Assembly: GCA_030123525.1 (NCBI GenBank)
Contig: CP126125.1
Coordinates: forward strand, 434,001 to 498,000
Reading direction: 5' to 3'
DNA: 64,000 nt
Source: ELB16-189 sp018266435
Lineage (GTDB): Bacteria > Bacteroidota > Bacteroidia > Cytophagales > Cyclobacteriaceae
In this document: one piece after another, positions 18,749 through 28,318 of the stretch
How positions within the stretch are numbered: position 1 is the first letter of the stretch
How the letters are laid out: the number at the start of each line of letters is the position of its first letter
Translations under genes and position numbers: made by a program
Notes under the pieces: model-generated
Databases searched by the model: none
Seen by the model: only the letters and a program-made list of their open reading frames with translations
What the model was told of the DNA's origin: nothing

Positions 18749-19091
18749 TTTTAGCAGCTTTAATGATTAGACCCTCCAGTCCACCTACATTGGTAGAGCA
18801 CCCGTTCTCCCACTCTACTTTTACAACATACGTTCCGGGAGCTAAAGACGTAAGCGTATATGAGTTTTTGGCACCCTCAACACTTAATTCACTAACTTTT
18901 TCAACTTTTGCCTGAATTGTGAATACGGATAAATTAATCTTGCCAACCACACTACTCCATGTTATATTAATTTTTTGTCCATCCGATGTGGCCTTGAAGT
19001 CATGACGGCATTGGGCGTGAGATGATCTAAATGAAAAGAATAGTAGAACTATCCCAAGAAGAGAAAATAAAGAGGTTTGTGTGGGTTTCAT
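18741..19091 (-). CDS. Small secreted protein preceding the adhesin, unknown function
   Basis: 116 residues, not recognised. A signal peptide (about residues 1-27, ending SSHAQ) is followed by a single beta-sandwich-like domain. Its ending, SYTLTSLAPGTYVVKVEWENGC, copies the strand pattern of the SprB repeats in the neighbouring giant protein (LAPGxYxVxVxDxxGC). The stop codon overlaps the adhesin start by 8 bases, which implies translational coupling. It might be a periplasmic or surface partner of the adhesin. It lacks a visible C-terminal sorting domain. Confidence 0.75.
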   Translation of the reverse strand: MKPTQTSLFSLLGIVLLFFSFRSSHAQCRHDFKATSDGQKINITWSSVVGKINLSVFTIQAKVEKVSELSVEGAKNSYTLTSLAPGTYVVKVEWENGCSTNVGGLEGLIIKAAKNE

Positions 19092-19226
19092 AGGTTTAAA
19101 TCAAACAAAAACGGGGCATGGTAACCCTATTTTATTTCGTAAAATTCATTCAAAATAAAAAAAGACATAATCAGAATGTCCAAATTACCCCATTTAAGTA
19201 ATATTTAGTTCAAAAAGTGAAGTTTT

Positions 19227-19733
19227 CTAAAACCGTCTATTTAATATTTCGCCTAAAATCAGTGCTTTTTTAAAATTTGCTGGGTCGCGCAGGTCCTGGG
19301 CATATTGTGCGGCCAATCCGTGATGCTCCTCAATCAAATAATTTTTGAATTGACCATACCGCACAATCGTATTTTCCAGTTTCAGTGTTTCTTCCATTGA
19401 TGGACGCAAAAAGGCATCTTGTTTCGCTTTTTCATAGGTTTCATAAATCTTGTCCTGGTTGCGGTAAGTATAATCAGCTTGCTCGAGCGGTTTTTCATCC
19501 ACTGATTCTTCCTCCTCTTCGTAATTTATGACAGGGGCAGGCCGAATAGGCGGTGCCGGACTTTTGGAGCCTTGAATTTCGCGCAGCAATTCTTCAAAAG
19601 TCATTCCCTTTTCAGGCTCAGGGGCCTGTTCTTTGGGTGCTGAAGGATGCTCTGGTTTCTTGCCCTTTAGCTTAGAGACTATATAGATCACGGCCACAAT
19701 AACCCAAAATATGATTCTTAAATCATCCATCAT
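19227..19733 (-). CDS. Hypothetical single-pass membrane protein
   Basis: 168 residues, not recognised. One N-terminal membrane segment (about residues 6-20, LRIIFWVIVAVIYIVSKL) is followed by a lysine/proline/glutamate-rich linker (about 22-95, including an EEEEES run) and a charged helical C-terminal domain ending in DPANFKKALILGEILNRRF. The ending LILGEILNRRF recurs, as I recall, in Bacteroidota hypothetical proteins. It is divergent from smc. The 135-bp gap on its left holds no gene I can support. Confidence 0.65.
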   Translation of the reverse strand: MMDDLRIIFWVIVAVIYIVSKLKGKKPEHPSAPKEQAPEPEKGMTFEELLREIQGSKSPAPPIRPAPVINYEEEEESVDEKPLEQADYTYRNQDKIYETYEKAKQDAFLRPSMEETLKLENTIVRYGQFKNYLIEEHHGLAAQYAQDLRDPANFKKALILGEILNRRF

Positions 19734-19906
19734 TCAAAGGTAGGAATAAAAACAAAAAGAATTCAGGGGGCAGACCATAGAATTTAGAACATTTGGCCGC
19801 CAAAATAAAAGTCTGATAAGCTTGGTTGTACTACTGCCTGTGAATGCCGAGGATAAAATGTGTATGGATTGGGAATGATCAGTTTTCCAAATGTCATTCC
19901 GACTTT

Positions 19907-19914
19907 TATCTTTG
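19907..19914 (+). promoter_or_regulatory. Bacteroidota -7 box upstream of smc
   Basis: TATCTTTG, an exact TAnnTTTG match. A TTTTCC element about 20 bases upstream could serve as the -33 region. It lies inside the in-frame upstream extension of the smc reading frame, and so supports a start at 19978 instead of 19891. Confidence 0.6.
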
Positions 19915-19977
19915 CCGACTTTCTTTGGCCGAAACGTGTTTACACCAAAGAAGAGCAACCACTTTTATTTACAGCTC

Positions 19978-22900
19978 ATGCAACTATCGAAATTAGAGAT
20001 TAAAGGATTCAAAAGTTTTGCCGACAAAATTGTGATCAATTTTGACGAGGGGATTACCGGCATAGTGGGGCCTAATGGCTGCGGCAAATCCAACGTGGTA
20101 GATTCCATCCGCTGGGTGTTGGGCGAGCAAAAAACCAGCGCCCTCCGCTCAGAAAAAATGGAAAACGTAATCTTTAACGGTACAAGCCAGCGTCAGGCTC
20201 AGCAAATGGCCGAGGTGTCACTTACAATCAACAACACCAAAAATATTTTACCCACCGAGTATTCGCAGATCACCATCACACGCAGGTTGTATCGCTCAGG
20301 CGAATCAGAATATTTGCTGAACGGGGTAGCTTGCCGCCTAAAGGACATCACCAATTTATTTTTAGATACAGGCGTTGCCTCCAACAGCTATGCCATCATC
20401 GAACTGGGCATGGTAGATGACCTGCTCAACGACCGCGATAACTCGCGCAGATCACTATTTGAGGAAGCCGCTGGTATTTCAAAATTTAAAAAACGCAAAA
20501 AAGAGACCCTCAAGAAACTCGAAGACACTGATGCCGATCTGGAGCGTGTGGAAGATTTGCTTTTCGAAATTGAAAAAAATATGAAAAGCCTGGAAAAACA
20601 GGCTAAACAAACCGAACAGTACTACAAAATCAAAGAAGATTACAAAGAAAAAAGCATCTACCTGGCCAAAGTGGTGGTGAGTAAACAAAAAGAAAAATTC
20701 TCCGTCATTCAAAAACAATCAGAAAGCGAAAACGACCGAAAAGCAAAACTCACTTCTGAAATTGCCGAGAAAGAAGCACAGATCGAAAAATCAAAAGCGG
20801 AGTTACTATTAAAAGAAAAGACTCTTTCATCTCGGCAAAAATCAATCAACGAATTTGTTTCAAAAATCAGGCAGTACGAAAGTGAGAAGCAAATCAGAAA
20901 TGAGCGGCTCCGTTTCCTGAACGATCGCATTGCCAACCTGAAAGAACAAATCGACCAGGACAAGAAAAGCAATGAGCGAGCCCGGTTTAGCATTCAGAGT
21001 TTAGAAACTGAACAAGGTACAGCAACAGCTACCCTGAATGAAATCCAAGCCAAAGTAGAGTCACTCAAAACCGAATACGAAAACCAGAAAGCAAGTACCT
21101 ATACGTTACAAGGCGAGTCGGATGCCTTGCGCCAGGTGCATCGTTCGCTGCAAGAAGAATCGTTTCAGCACAACAAAGCTCTCGACATTCGCAACATTCA
21201 AATCAATTCTTTCAAGCAAGAACTGGAGCGCACCACCAGCGACAGTTCTCAGCAAAGCGCCAGCTTAGCCGAGTTTGAAAAGAAACTTGTTGTGCTACAA
21301 GAGGACATCGGGCAGAAAAATAATTATCTCGAAAAACTAAAAACAGAAGAAACAGAAGTAAGCACCCGCATCACTTCGCTGGAAAAAACAATTGACCTGA
21401 TCCGCGAAGAGATGAACGAAACCGGTCGCAAACTCGATGCGCATCAGTACGATTATCAACTGACCAAATCACTGGTCGAAAATCTGGAAGGGTTTCCTGA
21501 AGCCATCAAGTTTCTGAAAAAAAATGTAGGCCGTACCAAAAATGCTCCACTGCTGTCAGATATTATTTCAACCTCGGAAGAATACCGCGTGGCCATTGAA
21601 AATTACCTGGAGCCCTACCTCAATTACTACGTGGTGGATCATGCCGATGAAGCCTACGAAGCCATCAACATTCTGAGCGATGCCAGCAAAGGCCGCGCTA
21701 ACTTTTTTGTACTCGATGCTTTTGATAATTACTCAGGCTCGCCCATTCAGCTTTACCCAAATGCTTTTCCGGCCACACAGATTATTGAGTTTGACCCGAA
21801 GTATACCAAGCTGATGACGTTTATCCTCGACCGGGTGTACCTGGCCGAAGGTGATGTGCGCGCCATGCCAACAGACGGAAACACCTTCATTTCAAAAAGT
21901 GGAAAAGTAACCAAGCGCAGATTCAGCCTGAGCGGTGGATCAGTGGGATTGTTTGAAGGAAAGAAAATTGGCCGTGCCAAAAACCTGGAAAAACTCGAAC
22001 GCGAGATCAAAGAGTTTACCAAAAAAATGGAAGACATACGGCACAGCCTCGTGGACAAACAACGCGAACTGGAACGGTTGCGCAACAATACCTTAAAGCA
22101 ACAGATTGAAGAAGCACAAAATGCCGTAAAACTGGTGAACGATGAGTTTATCTCAGTCAAAACCAAACAAGAACAGTTTCACAGCCTGCTCAGCAGTGCC
22201 GACTTGCGCAGGGAAGACATTCTTGAAAAAATTGAGACCCTGGGCAAAGAAATTGAAGAACTTCAACCCAAAGCACACCAGGCACATCAGGATTTACTGC
22301 GCCACGATGAAAAATTAAAATCAATCGTGGTGGAATTGACTGCCCAAAACGAATTGCTCAGTCAAAAATCAGCCACCTACAACGAGCAAAATATTTTCTT
22401 TCACCAACAGGAAAATCGTGTAAAAAGTGTAGAACAAGAAATCCGCTTCAAACAAGAAAGCCTGGAACAAAGCACCGCGCGCATTGCACATAACTCAGAA
22501 GAGCTGCAGAAAAACGAAGAAGAATCCAATACCATTAATAACACTACTGTTACCAGCGATGAAGAACTCATCGGCATGTATACTCAGAAAGAAGAAATGG
22601 AAAAAGGATTGAGCGAAGCTGAAAAAGAATACTACACCGGCCGCGGAGAGATTGATCAGTTTGACAAAGACCTGAGAGAAACCCAACACTTGCGTCAAAA
22701 CATTGACACGGTTTTGATGGAGTTGCAAAACCAACTGAACGAAAGCAAGCTGCAACTCAATTCGGTAAAAGAAAGATTGTCGGTTGAATTTAATGTAGAC
22801 TTAGATTCAGTAGTGGGTGAATCAACCCCCGAAGAAACTGAAACGTATTTGAAAGCCGATGAAGAACAACTGCGCAACGGTGTTACAAAAATTCGTGAGA

Positions 22901-23517
22901 AACTCGACAATATGGGACCGATTAACCCCATGGCAATGGAGGCCTACACCGAAATAAAACAACGCGATGAATTTATCAAAGCACAAAAAGATGATTTGTT
23001 AAAGGCCAAAGAATCTCTGTTCAGCACCATCAGCGAAATTGAAGGCGTGGCCAGCGAAACATTCATGAAGGCTTTTGGTGAAATCAAAGATCATTTCATC
23101 AAAGTATTCCGCTCACTCTTCAACGAAGGAGATGACTGCGACTTGAAATTGGTTGACCCGAGCAAGCCACTGGAATCAGAGATTGATATCATCGCCAAGC
23201 CCAAAGGCAAGCGGCCGCTCACCATCAATCAGCTTTCGGGTGGCGAAAAAACATTGACAGCCACTGCGCTTCTTTTCTCGATGTATTTATTGAAGCCGGC
23301 ACCGTTCTGTATCTTCGATGAGGTAGATGCCCCGCTCGATGATGCCAACATAGACAAATTCAACAACATCATTCGCAGTTTCAGCAAAGACAGCCAGTTT
23401 GTGATTGTTACCCACAATAAGCGCACCATGACCACCACCGATGTAATTTATGGAATCACCATGGTAGAAAAAGGAATCTCACGTGTGGTGCCGGTAGATT
23501 TACGTGAGTTGGCGTAA
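19978..23517 (+). CDS. smc: Chromosome segregation ATPase SMC
   Basis: Condensin subunit that organises and segregates the chromosome with ScpA/ScpB. 1179 residues from the ATG at 19978 (MQLSKLEIKGFKSFADKIVI). The upstream in-frame ATG at 19891 would add 29 unlikely residues and lies before the promoter box. The order of domains is: N-terminal ATPase lobe with Walker A GPNGCGKSN (residues 31-39); a long coiled coil; a hinge around residues 500-650 (EGFPEAIKFLKKNVG, then ENYLEPYLNYYVVDH); a second coiled coil; and a C-terminal lobe with signature LSGGEKTLTATALL, Walker B FCIFDEVDAPLDDAN and the H-loop VTHNKRTM. All ATPase motifs are intact. It stands alone and is followed by a terminator. Confidence 0.97.
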   Translation: MQLSKLEIKGFKSFADKIVINFDEGITGIVGPNGCGKSNVVDSIRWVLGEQKTSALRSEKMENVIFNGTSQRQAQQMAEVSLTINNTKNILPTEYSQITITRRLYRSGESEYLLNGVACRLKDITNLFLDTGVASNSYAIIELGMVDDLLNDRDNSRRSLFEEAAGISKFKKRKKETLKKLEDTDADLERVEDLLFEIEKNMKSLEKQAKQTEQYYKIKEDYKEKSIYLAKVVVSKQKEKFSVIQKQSESENDRKAKLTSEIAEKEAQIEKSKAELLLKEKTLSSRQKSINEFVSKIRQYESEKQIRNERLRFLNDRIANLKEQIDQDKKSNERARFSIQSLETEQGTATATLNEIQAKVESLKTEYENQKASTYTLQGESDALRQVHRSLQEESFQHNKALDIRNIQINSFKQELERTTSDSSQQSASLAEFEKKLVVLQEDIGQKNNYLEKLKTEETEVSTRITSLEKTIDLIREEMNETGRKLDAHQYDYQLTKSLVENLEGFPEAIKFLKKNVGRTKNAPLLSDIISTSEEYRVAIENYLEPYLNYYVVDHADEAYEAINILSDASKGRANFFVLDAFDNYSGSPIQLYPNAFPATQIIEFDPKYTKLMTFILDRVYLAEGDVRAMPTDGNTFISKSGKVTKRRFSLSGGSVGLFEGKKIGRAKNLEKLEREIKEFTKKMEDIRHSLVDKQRELERLRNNTLKQQIEEAQNAVKLVNDEFISVKTKQEQFHSLLSSADLRREDILEKIETLGKEIEELQPKAHQAHQDLLRHDEKLKSIVVELTAQNELLSQKSATYNEQNIFFHQQENRVKSVEQEIRFKQESLEQSTARIAHNSEELQKNEEESNTINNTTVTSDEELIGMYTQKEEMEKGLSEAEKEYYTGRGEIDQFDKDLRETQHLRQNIDTVLMELQNQLNESKLQLNSVKERLSVEFNVDLDSVVGESTPEETETYLKADEEQLRNGVTKIREKLDNMGPINPMAMEAYTEIKQRDEFIKAQKDDLLKAKESLFSTISEIEGVASETFMKAFGEIKDHFIKVFRSLFNEGDDCDLKLVDPSKPLESEIDIIAKPKGKRPLTINQLSGGEKTLTATALLFSMYLLKPAPFCIFDEVDAPLDDANIDKFNNIIRSFSKDSQFVIVTHNKRTMTTTDVIYGITMVEKGISRVVPVDLRELA

Positions 23518-23540
23518 CACATCGTTAAGTTTAGGCTTTT

Positions 23541-23580
23541 AAAATATGGAGCAAAACTACTTGTTCCATATTTTTTTTTA
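23541..23580 (+). terminator. Rho-independent terminator after smc
   Basis: A 14-bp stem (AAAATATGGAGCAA / TTGTTCCATATTTT, one G-U pair) with a six-base AACTAC loop is followed by a T run (23571-23579). It sits between the convergent smc and penicillin-acylase-family genes. The AT-rich flanks could let it also act on the minus strand. Confidence 0.85.
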
Positions 23581-23585
23581 TACAC

Positions 23586-25763
23586 TTACTCACCCGGCTT
23601 ATAACTCCGCGTTGCATTTTTCATCACATCCTCTTTGTAAAAAAGAACTTCTTTAAATTTCCCTTCGCAATACATTTGTGCCTGATCGGTAAAATGTTTT
23701 GAAGATATGTCTCCCGAAGAGCCTCCTGTGGTAACTGATTTGGCCCGTACCTTTTCTCCAAACTCCACCACTGCAATAAAACTATTGCCTACCGTGCCAT
23801 ACATTTTTTTGGTGTTCGGATACCTCCTGGCTCCATAAGCGGCTAACGAGCCCCAAAAGGCAGAGGTAAATGGCACAGCAATACTGGGCTGGTTATCGTC
23901 AAATACCGGGTTGATATTAGCTGTAATGCGTTGGTAACGGTTCACTTCGCCCCACGGCATCTTCCATGTGCCGAAATCTTTTGTCAGAGCGGTGATGCTC
24001 TCTTTAAATGCCTTAATTTTTTCCTCCGCAGTCGTTTGATCTGTTAAAAAACGGATGACACTCAACTGATCCGTTCGTGCGGGAATTCTGGAAGATACAT
24101 TTTGGTTAAGCCGGTTAGCCCAATAAATAGCTAACGTAGTCTGCAATGAACCTGCCGACCATTTTAAATCCCACCCACGCAAAATCAGCATCGGTTCTAT
24201 CAATGCCATCCGAAGCGAGTCGTTAGCCGGTGCTATATCATCATAAGCCTTGAACAAGGATGGCAATAGTTTTTCAAAGCCGGGCAAATACGGGTCGCGT
24301 GATAGCGCAATCAGTCTATCAAGCGTAAGGCTGCGCTGGTTTTGCAATACCCTCACGGCATGCAGGCCTCTCGCGTTTTCAGGATCAGGAGCCATGTAAG
24401 AAGGGAAGTCAGCGGGTTTTGGGCTTTCGCTACCAGCTACGGTAAACGGTGTGGCATTACAATTTTGCAGCCATCCGTTTTTGGGGTTGAATACGTGAAT
24501 CATCTCACTTGTTTCATGAAGGCCCTTCCATTCCGTAGCTGGATTACTCCCGTCCACGGGTTCGTTCCAGTTAAATTTAGGATCACGCTTTGGCATAAAG
24601 TTGCCATGCCAATAGGCAATGTTGCCCTGGTCATCGGCATACACGGTATTGTTGGACGAGTTAGTACGCAACTCCATTACTTTTTTAAAATCTTCCAGTG
24701 AATGAGATTGGGTGCGCGTAAATGATTGCGTAAGTGCTTTCATAGGTTCTACCATCAATTTGACTGCAATCCACTTTCCGTTTCGCTGGGCTACTACCGG
24801 GCCGTGGTGTGTGCGCAAAGCTTGAAATTCTTTTCGTTCAATCTTGTTTCCTTTTTTATACGCGATAGAAATTTTTTTCCATTGTAGGGGCCGCTTCTCA
24901 TTTCCATATTTATAATAATATGAGTTGCCTTTGCGTGAAATGGTTTCGGCATATTCGTCAATCACATCGGCAGCACTCGAGGTGTGCATCCATCCGCAGT
25001 GTTCGTTAAATCCCTGGTAAATAAAAAACTGCCCCCAGGTGGCAGCTCCATATACGTTTAGTCCTTCTTCACTCACTACATGCTGCTCAGATCGAAAGTA
25101 GAAAGACGTGTGTGGGTTGATGAGGAGCAGCGCATGGCCGCTCGCGCTGAGCTGGGGGGCGATCGAAATTCCGTTGCTACCGCGCGGTTCAGATTCTCCG
25201 TCATCATTTATTTCTTCTTTGATATCGCCCCGTTGTTTTCCGTAAAACTCTTTGAGCTCATTGAGCGAAACCGATTCAATGTCTCCGCCTATGCTTCCTT
25301 CGCTGAATAACAATGGCATCCATGGCTTAAAACGGGTGAGTAACTTAGGCTTGGTTTGCGGGTGAGTATAGAGGTAGTAGTTAATTCCGTCTGCAAAAGA
25401 ATTGCACAGTTTTTTCAGCCAGTCAGGTGTTTGGGCATAGAGGGCAATAGCTTGTGTGGTATCAATGAACAGTCGCTGCCGCAAATCATGATAAATGAAT
25501 TCCTCTCCGTTAGCTTCGGCCATCCGGGCGGTAGCCGTCAGGTAATTTTTTTCTACCCGTGGAAAATCATCTTCACATTGGGCATACACCATTCCGAACA
25601 CCGCCTCGGCAGTAGTCTTTCCGTAAATATGTGGCACCCCATAATTATCGCGAATGATGGTTATGTTTTGGGCCTGCGTTTTCCAGACCGAAATTTCTTC
25701 GGATGAAAAATGCTGGGCCGATGCAGACGTAGTGATGAGGAGAAAAACAATAATTTTTTTCAT
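23586..25763 (-). CDS. Penicillin acylase (penicillin amidase) family N-terminal nucleophile hydrolase
   Basis: 725 residues. A signal peptide (residues 1-16, ending SASA) sends it to the periplasm. It has the family's NTIxRDxYGVPHIYG start (ITIIRDNYGVPHIYGKT) as the alpha-chain. Autocleavage should occur before Ser196 in RGSNGISIAP, the N-terminal nucleophile of the beta-chain. PHTSF and the NNTVYADDQGNIAYWHGNFMP segment also fit. Members hydrolyse amide bonds of N-acyl compounds such as beta-lactam side chains, acyl-homoserine lactones or acylated amino acids; the natural substrate is unknown here. It is convergent with smc and divergent from the aminopeptidase gene. Confidence 0.9.
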   Translation of the reverse strand: MKKIIVFLLITTSASAQHFSSEEISVWKTQAQNITIIRDNYGVPHIYGKTTAEAVFGMVYAQCEDDFPRVEKNYLTATARMAEANGEEFIYHDLRQRLFIDTTQAIALYAQTPDWLKKLCNSFADGINYYLYTHPQTKPKLLTRFKPWMPLLFSEGSIGGDIESVSLNELKEFYGKQRGDIKEEINDDGESEPRGSNGISIAPQLSASGHALLLINPHTSFYFRSEQHVVSEEGLNVYGAATWGQFFIYQGFNEHCGWMHTSSAADVIDEYAETISRKGNSYYYKYGNEKRPLQWKKISIAYKKGNKIERKEFQALRTHHGPVVAQRNGKWIAVKLMVEPMKALTQSFTRTQSHSLEDFKKVMELRTNSSNNTVYADDQGNIAYWHGNFMPKRDPKFNWNEPVDGSNPATEWKGLHETSEMIHVFNPKNGWLQNCNATPFTVAGSESPKPADFPSYMAPDPENARGLHAVRVLQNQRSLTLDRLIALSRDPYLPGFEKLLPSLFKAYDDIAPANDSLRMALIEPMLILRGWDLKWSAGSLQTTLAIYWANRLNQNVSSRIPARTDQLSVIRFLTDQTTAEEKIKAFKESITALTKDFGTWKMPWGEVNRYQRITANINPVFDDNQPSIAVPFTSAFWGSLAAYGARRYPNTKKMYGTVGNSFIAVVEFGEKVRAKSVTTGGSSGDISSKHFTDQAQMYCEGKFKEVLFYKEDVMKNATRSYKPGE

Positions 25764-25827
25764 GGACTGTATCGTATGTACCCGACCAATATAAGAAAAA
25801 GACTATTTTTATAAATTCCTTTTTTAG

Positions 25828-26847
25828 ATGGTAAAAAAAATTCTGGCTGCGCTGTTGCTCCTCTTGGTGGTTTTGATCATCTGGCAATGGCCGTTAGTAA
25901 CCTATGGCATGCGCATGGGTTGGGGGCAATTGAAAATCATTTGGAATGCCCGGCCGGTAGAGACTTTTTTAAAAGACCCCGCCTTTCCTGATTCGCTGAA
26001 AACAAAACTGCAACTCATTGGCGAAGTGCGCAAGTTTGGTATTGATTCGCTGGGGTTGAAAGACACGGAAAATTATAAAACATTATACGACCAGCGCGGA
26101 GAAGAATTGATGTGGGTAGTGCAAGCATGCGGCCCGTTTGAACTGAAACCCAAACTTTGGCATTTTCCCATCGTAGGCGATCTGCCTTACAAAGGGTTTT
26201 TTGAGAAAGAAAAAGCATTGGCCGAGCGAAAAAAACTGATGGGAGAAAATTATGATGTGAGCATCCGCAATCCGGGCGGGTGGAGCACACTTGGCTGGTT
26301 TACCGATCCTATCCTGAGCGGAATGTTGGCCCGCAGTGAAGGAGACCTGGCCAGTTTAATTCTCCATGAAATGGTTCACTCCACCATTTTCATCAAAGAC
26401 AATTCTGACTTTAATGAAAACCTTGCCTCATTCATTGGCGACACTGCAGCTTATGATTTTTTATCTTACAAATACGGAAAACTCTCAAAAGAATATACTC
26501 ACTACAAAAATGAAGACCAGGATTACCGCAACTACAGCCGCCATATATTACGCGGTACAAAGAAACTCGACAGCCTGTATCAATCCATGAGTTTGTCCCA
26601 GTCTTATGAGTGGCGAAAGACTCAAAAGAAAAAAATGATCAAAAAAATTGTGAAGGCTATTGATACTCTTACGCTGGCCGAGAAACGAAAATCAGATACC
26701 ACCTGGCTACCCAACAACACTTATTTTATGTCGTTTCATTTATACCAATCCAAGCAACAGGATTTTGCCCGAGAACTGAATAGTCAGTTTCACGGCAACT
26801 TAAAAGCCTATATTCAGTTTTTAAGCGCCCGGCATCCCTTTTTGTAA
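25828..26847 (+). CDS. Putative aminopeptidase, PF10023 family
   Basis: 339 residues. An N-terminal hydrophobic helix (about 5-22) would anchor it in the inner membrane or export it. The zinc-metallopeptidase motif is HEMVH (in LILHEMVHSTIFI), with a downstream glutamate in FNENLASFIGD as likely third ligand. The NPGGWSTLGWFTDPILSGML block before it matches the PF10023 'putative aminopeptidase' family. Its substrate has not been defined. It is divergent from the penicillin-acylase-family gene and followed by about 100 bases before the response regulator. Confidence 0.85.
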   Translation: MVKKILAALLLLLVVLIIWQWPLVTYGMRMGWGQLKIIWNARPVETFLKDPAFPDSLKTKLQLIGEVRKFGIDSLGLKDTENYKTLYDQRGEELMWVVQACGPFELKPKLWHFPIVGDLPYKGFFEKEKALAERKKLMGENYDVSIRNPGGWSTLGWFTDPILSGMLARSEGDLASLILHEMVHSTIFIKDNSDFNENLASFIGDTAAYDFLSYKYGKLSKEYTHYKNEDQDYRNYSRHILRGTKKLDSLYQSMSLSQSYEWRKTQKKKMIKKIVKAIDTLTLAEKRKSDTTWLPNNTYFMSFHLYQSKQQDFARELNSQFHGNLKAYIQFLSARHPFL

Positions 26848-26929
26848 TCTGTTTTTTGCTGACGTTAACCAGCCATTATCAAATTGTTAAGTCCGTAACT
26901 CGCACTTTCCCGGCCGTTTGATTTCTGCC

Positions 26930-26937
26930 TACCTTTG
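26930..26937 (+). promoter_or_regulatory. Bacteroidota -7 box upstream of the response regulator
   Basis: TACCTTTG, an exact TAnnTTTG match, 13 bases before the ATG at 26951, giving a very short leader. It lies downstream of an in-frame ATG at 26918, which therefore cannot be the start on this transcript. Confidence 0.55.
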
Positions 26938-26950
26938 CCTAAAAATAATT

Positions 26951-27661
26951 ATGGCCAACAAGCCCGCACTTAAAATTTTAGTGGTTGATGACGAAGAGTC
27001 GATTCTTGAATTGTTAACATACAACCTCGAGAAGCAAGGCTACGATGTGCGCACCGCCAGCAATGGTCAGGCCGGTGTTGACCTGGCAAAAAAATTTCAC
27101 CCTGACTTGGTGTTGTTGGATATTATGATGCCTAAAATGGATGGTGTGGAAGCCTGCCGTCAGTTGAGGGCAGTACCTGAATTGTCCAAAACGTATATTG
27201 TCTTCCTAACTGCACGGGCCGAAGAATATTCTGAAGTAGCCGCATTTGATGTGGGGGCCGATGACTATATTTTAAAACCCATTAAGCCCCGGGCATTGAT
27301 CAGCCGCATCGCTGCCTTGTTTCGCAGGGACTCAGCAAAGAAAAACATATCCAATCAAATTAAGATAGATGATTTGCTGATCGACCGAACCAGCTACACT
27401 GTTCGCACGGGGAGCCACGAAATAGGTTTGCCTAAAAAAGAATTTGAGCTACTCTACTTCCTGGCACAAAACCCTAACAAAGTCTTCAGCCGTGATGACT
27501 TGTTGCAAAATATCTGGGGCACCGATGTGTATGTACTCTCACGCACTGTGGATGTGCACATCCGTAAACTGAGAGAAAAAATTGGAGAAGACACCATTGT
27601 TACTGTAAAAGGTGTGGGTTATAAGTTTAAAGCGAACACTCAAAAGCAGTTCGTTTCTTAG
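26951..27661 (+). CDS. OmpR/PhoB-family response regulator
   Basis: 236 residues from ATG 26951 (MANKPALKILVVDDEE). The receiver domain has acidic Asp13/Asp14, the phospho-acceptor Asp57 (LVLLDIMMPKMDG), the Thr of FLTARAEE and the Lys of LKPIKP. The C-terminal winged-helix DNA-binding domain follows (LPKKEFELLYFLAQNP...SRTVDVHIRKLREKIG...VKGVGYKF). It is the likely partner of the histidine kinase at 28319-29365, as in PhoB/PhoR pairs. The two are not adjacent: about 660 bases containing a decayed gene separate them. The regulated genes cannot be told. Confidence 0.93.
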   Translation: MANKPALKILVVDDEESILELLTYNLEKQGYDVRTASNGQAGVDLAKKFHPDLVLLDIMMPKMDGVEACRQLRAVPELSKTYIVFLTARAEEYSEVAAFDVGADDYILKPIKPRALISRIAALFRRDSAKKNISNQIKIDDLLIDRTSYTVRTGSHEIGLPKKEFELLYFLAQNPNKVFSRDDLLQNIWGTDVYVLSRTVDVHIRKLREKIGEDTIVTVKGVGYKFKANTQKQFVS

Positions 27662-27819
27662 TACTCCGGGTATCCTCAAAACCATTGCTTTTATCGCATC
27701 TGTTTTTTCTCTTTCACTGAATGATCTGAAAAAGAACTTTTAGAGAGAAAGCCAAACTGATCATGACTACATTAAATATGTGGAGTATGCTTTCCTCCAT
27801 GGCTTTATTTTTAGCACCA

Positions 27820-28150
27820 GCACCGCAGATTACGTAATCATACTTATTCTCAATGGCAATCTCAGTTGCTGTTTTTTCAAAATCGTTGATGGATTTTGCG
27901 GCTTGCTTAACCGTATCTTTTACCCGCTCAGAAAGTGAAATTTTTCTTTCGCCTAACAACTTTAAGATAAAATTGACCAACGAGTTGAGCAAAAATCAAT
28001 GTGTCATAACCGATTGCCCCAAGTTTGGCAGCCATTTAAAATCAGGTATTTGGGCTTTGTGGTTTTCAGATACCTCAGTAACTCTTCGGCATGACATCCG
28101 TACGTGCCCAAATAACATCTGAACTAATGACGATCTCAGTTTCGCGTTTA
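27820..28150 (-). pseudogene. Decayed LpxH-like UDP-2,3-diacylglucosamine diphosphatase (metallophosphoesterase)
   Basis: In the gap between regulator and kinase, four pieces on the minus strand, in different frames but in family order, read like the Bacteroidota LpxH-type phosphoesterase. They are KRETEIVIS (about 28149-28120), TYGCHAEELLRYL plus KPKYLILNG (28104-28030), AAKLGAIGYDTLI (28035-27993) and LNSLVNFILKLLGERKISLS plus INDFEKTATEIAIENKYDY (27990-27823). The match breaks at CGAGA, where the family has CGHIHQP. The whole middle with its GNHD box is missing, and the early SDVH box is corrupted (SDVIWA), so every metal-binding motif is lost. At least two frameshifts and one deletion of about 80 codons are needed. 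The family match is from memory. Bases 27662-27820 and 28150-28318 show no other gene. Confidence 0.75.
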
Positions 28151-28318
28151 TTTTTTTACCCAATCTCAAAATTTTATACTAAGTGCACACGTAATCAAGT
28201 AAAGAATGTAACCGGTGTGTTATTAGAATGTTATTCTCTTGGTTATTTAAGTACGTTACACCTATTTGCTCTGCACATTGAAAATTGTATTCGTATTTTA
28301 GCACAGTTTTTTTTGAAA

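Noticed and set aside
28091..28318. Longer start of the histidine kinase giving 424 residues
   Set aside because: The extra residues are translated from the antisense of the LpxH-like remnant. The natural start with a membrane helix is at 28319.
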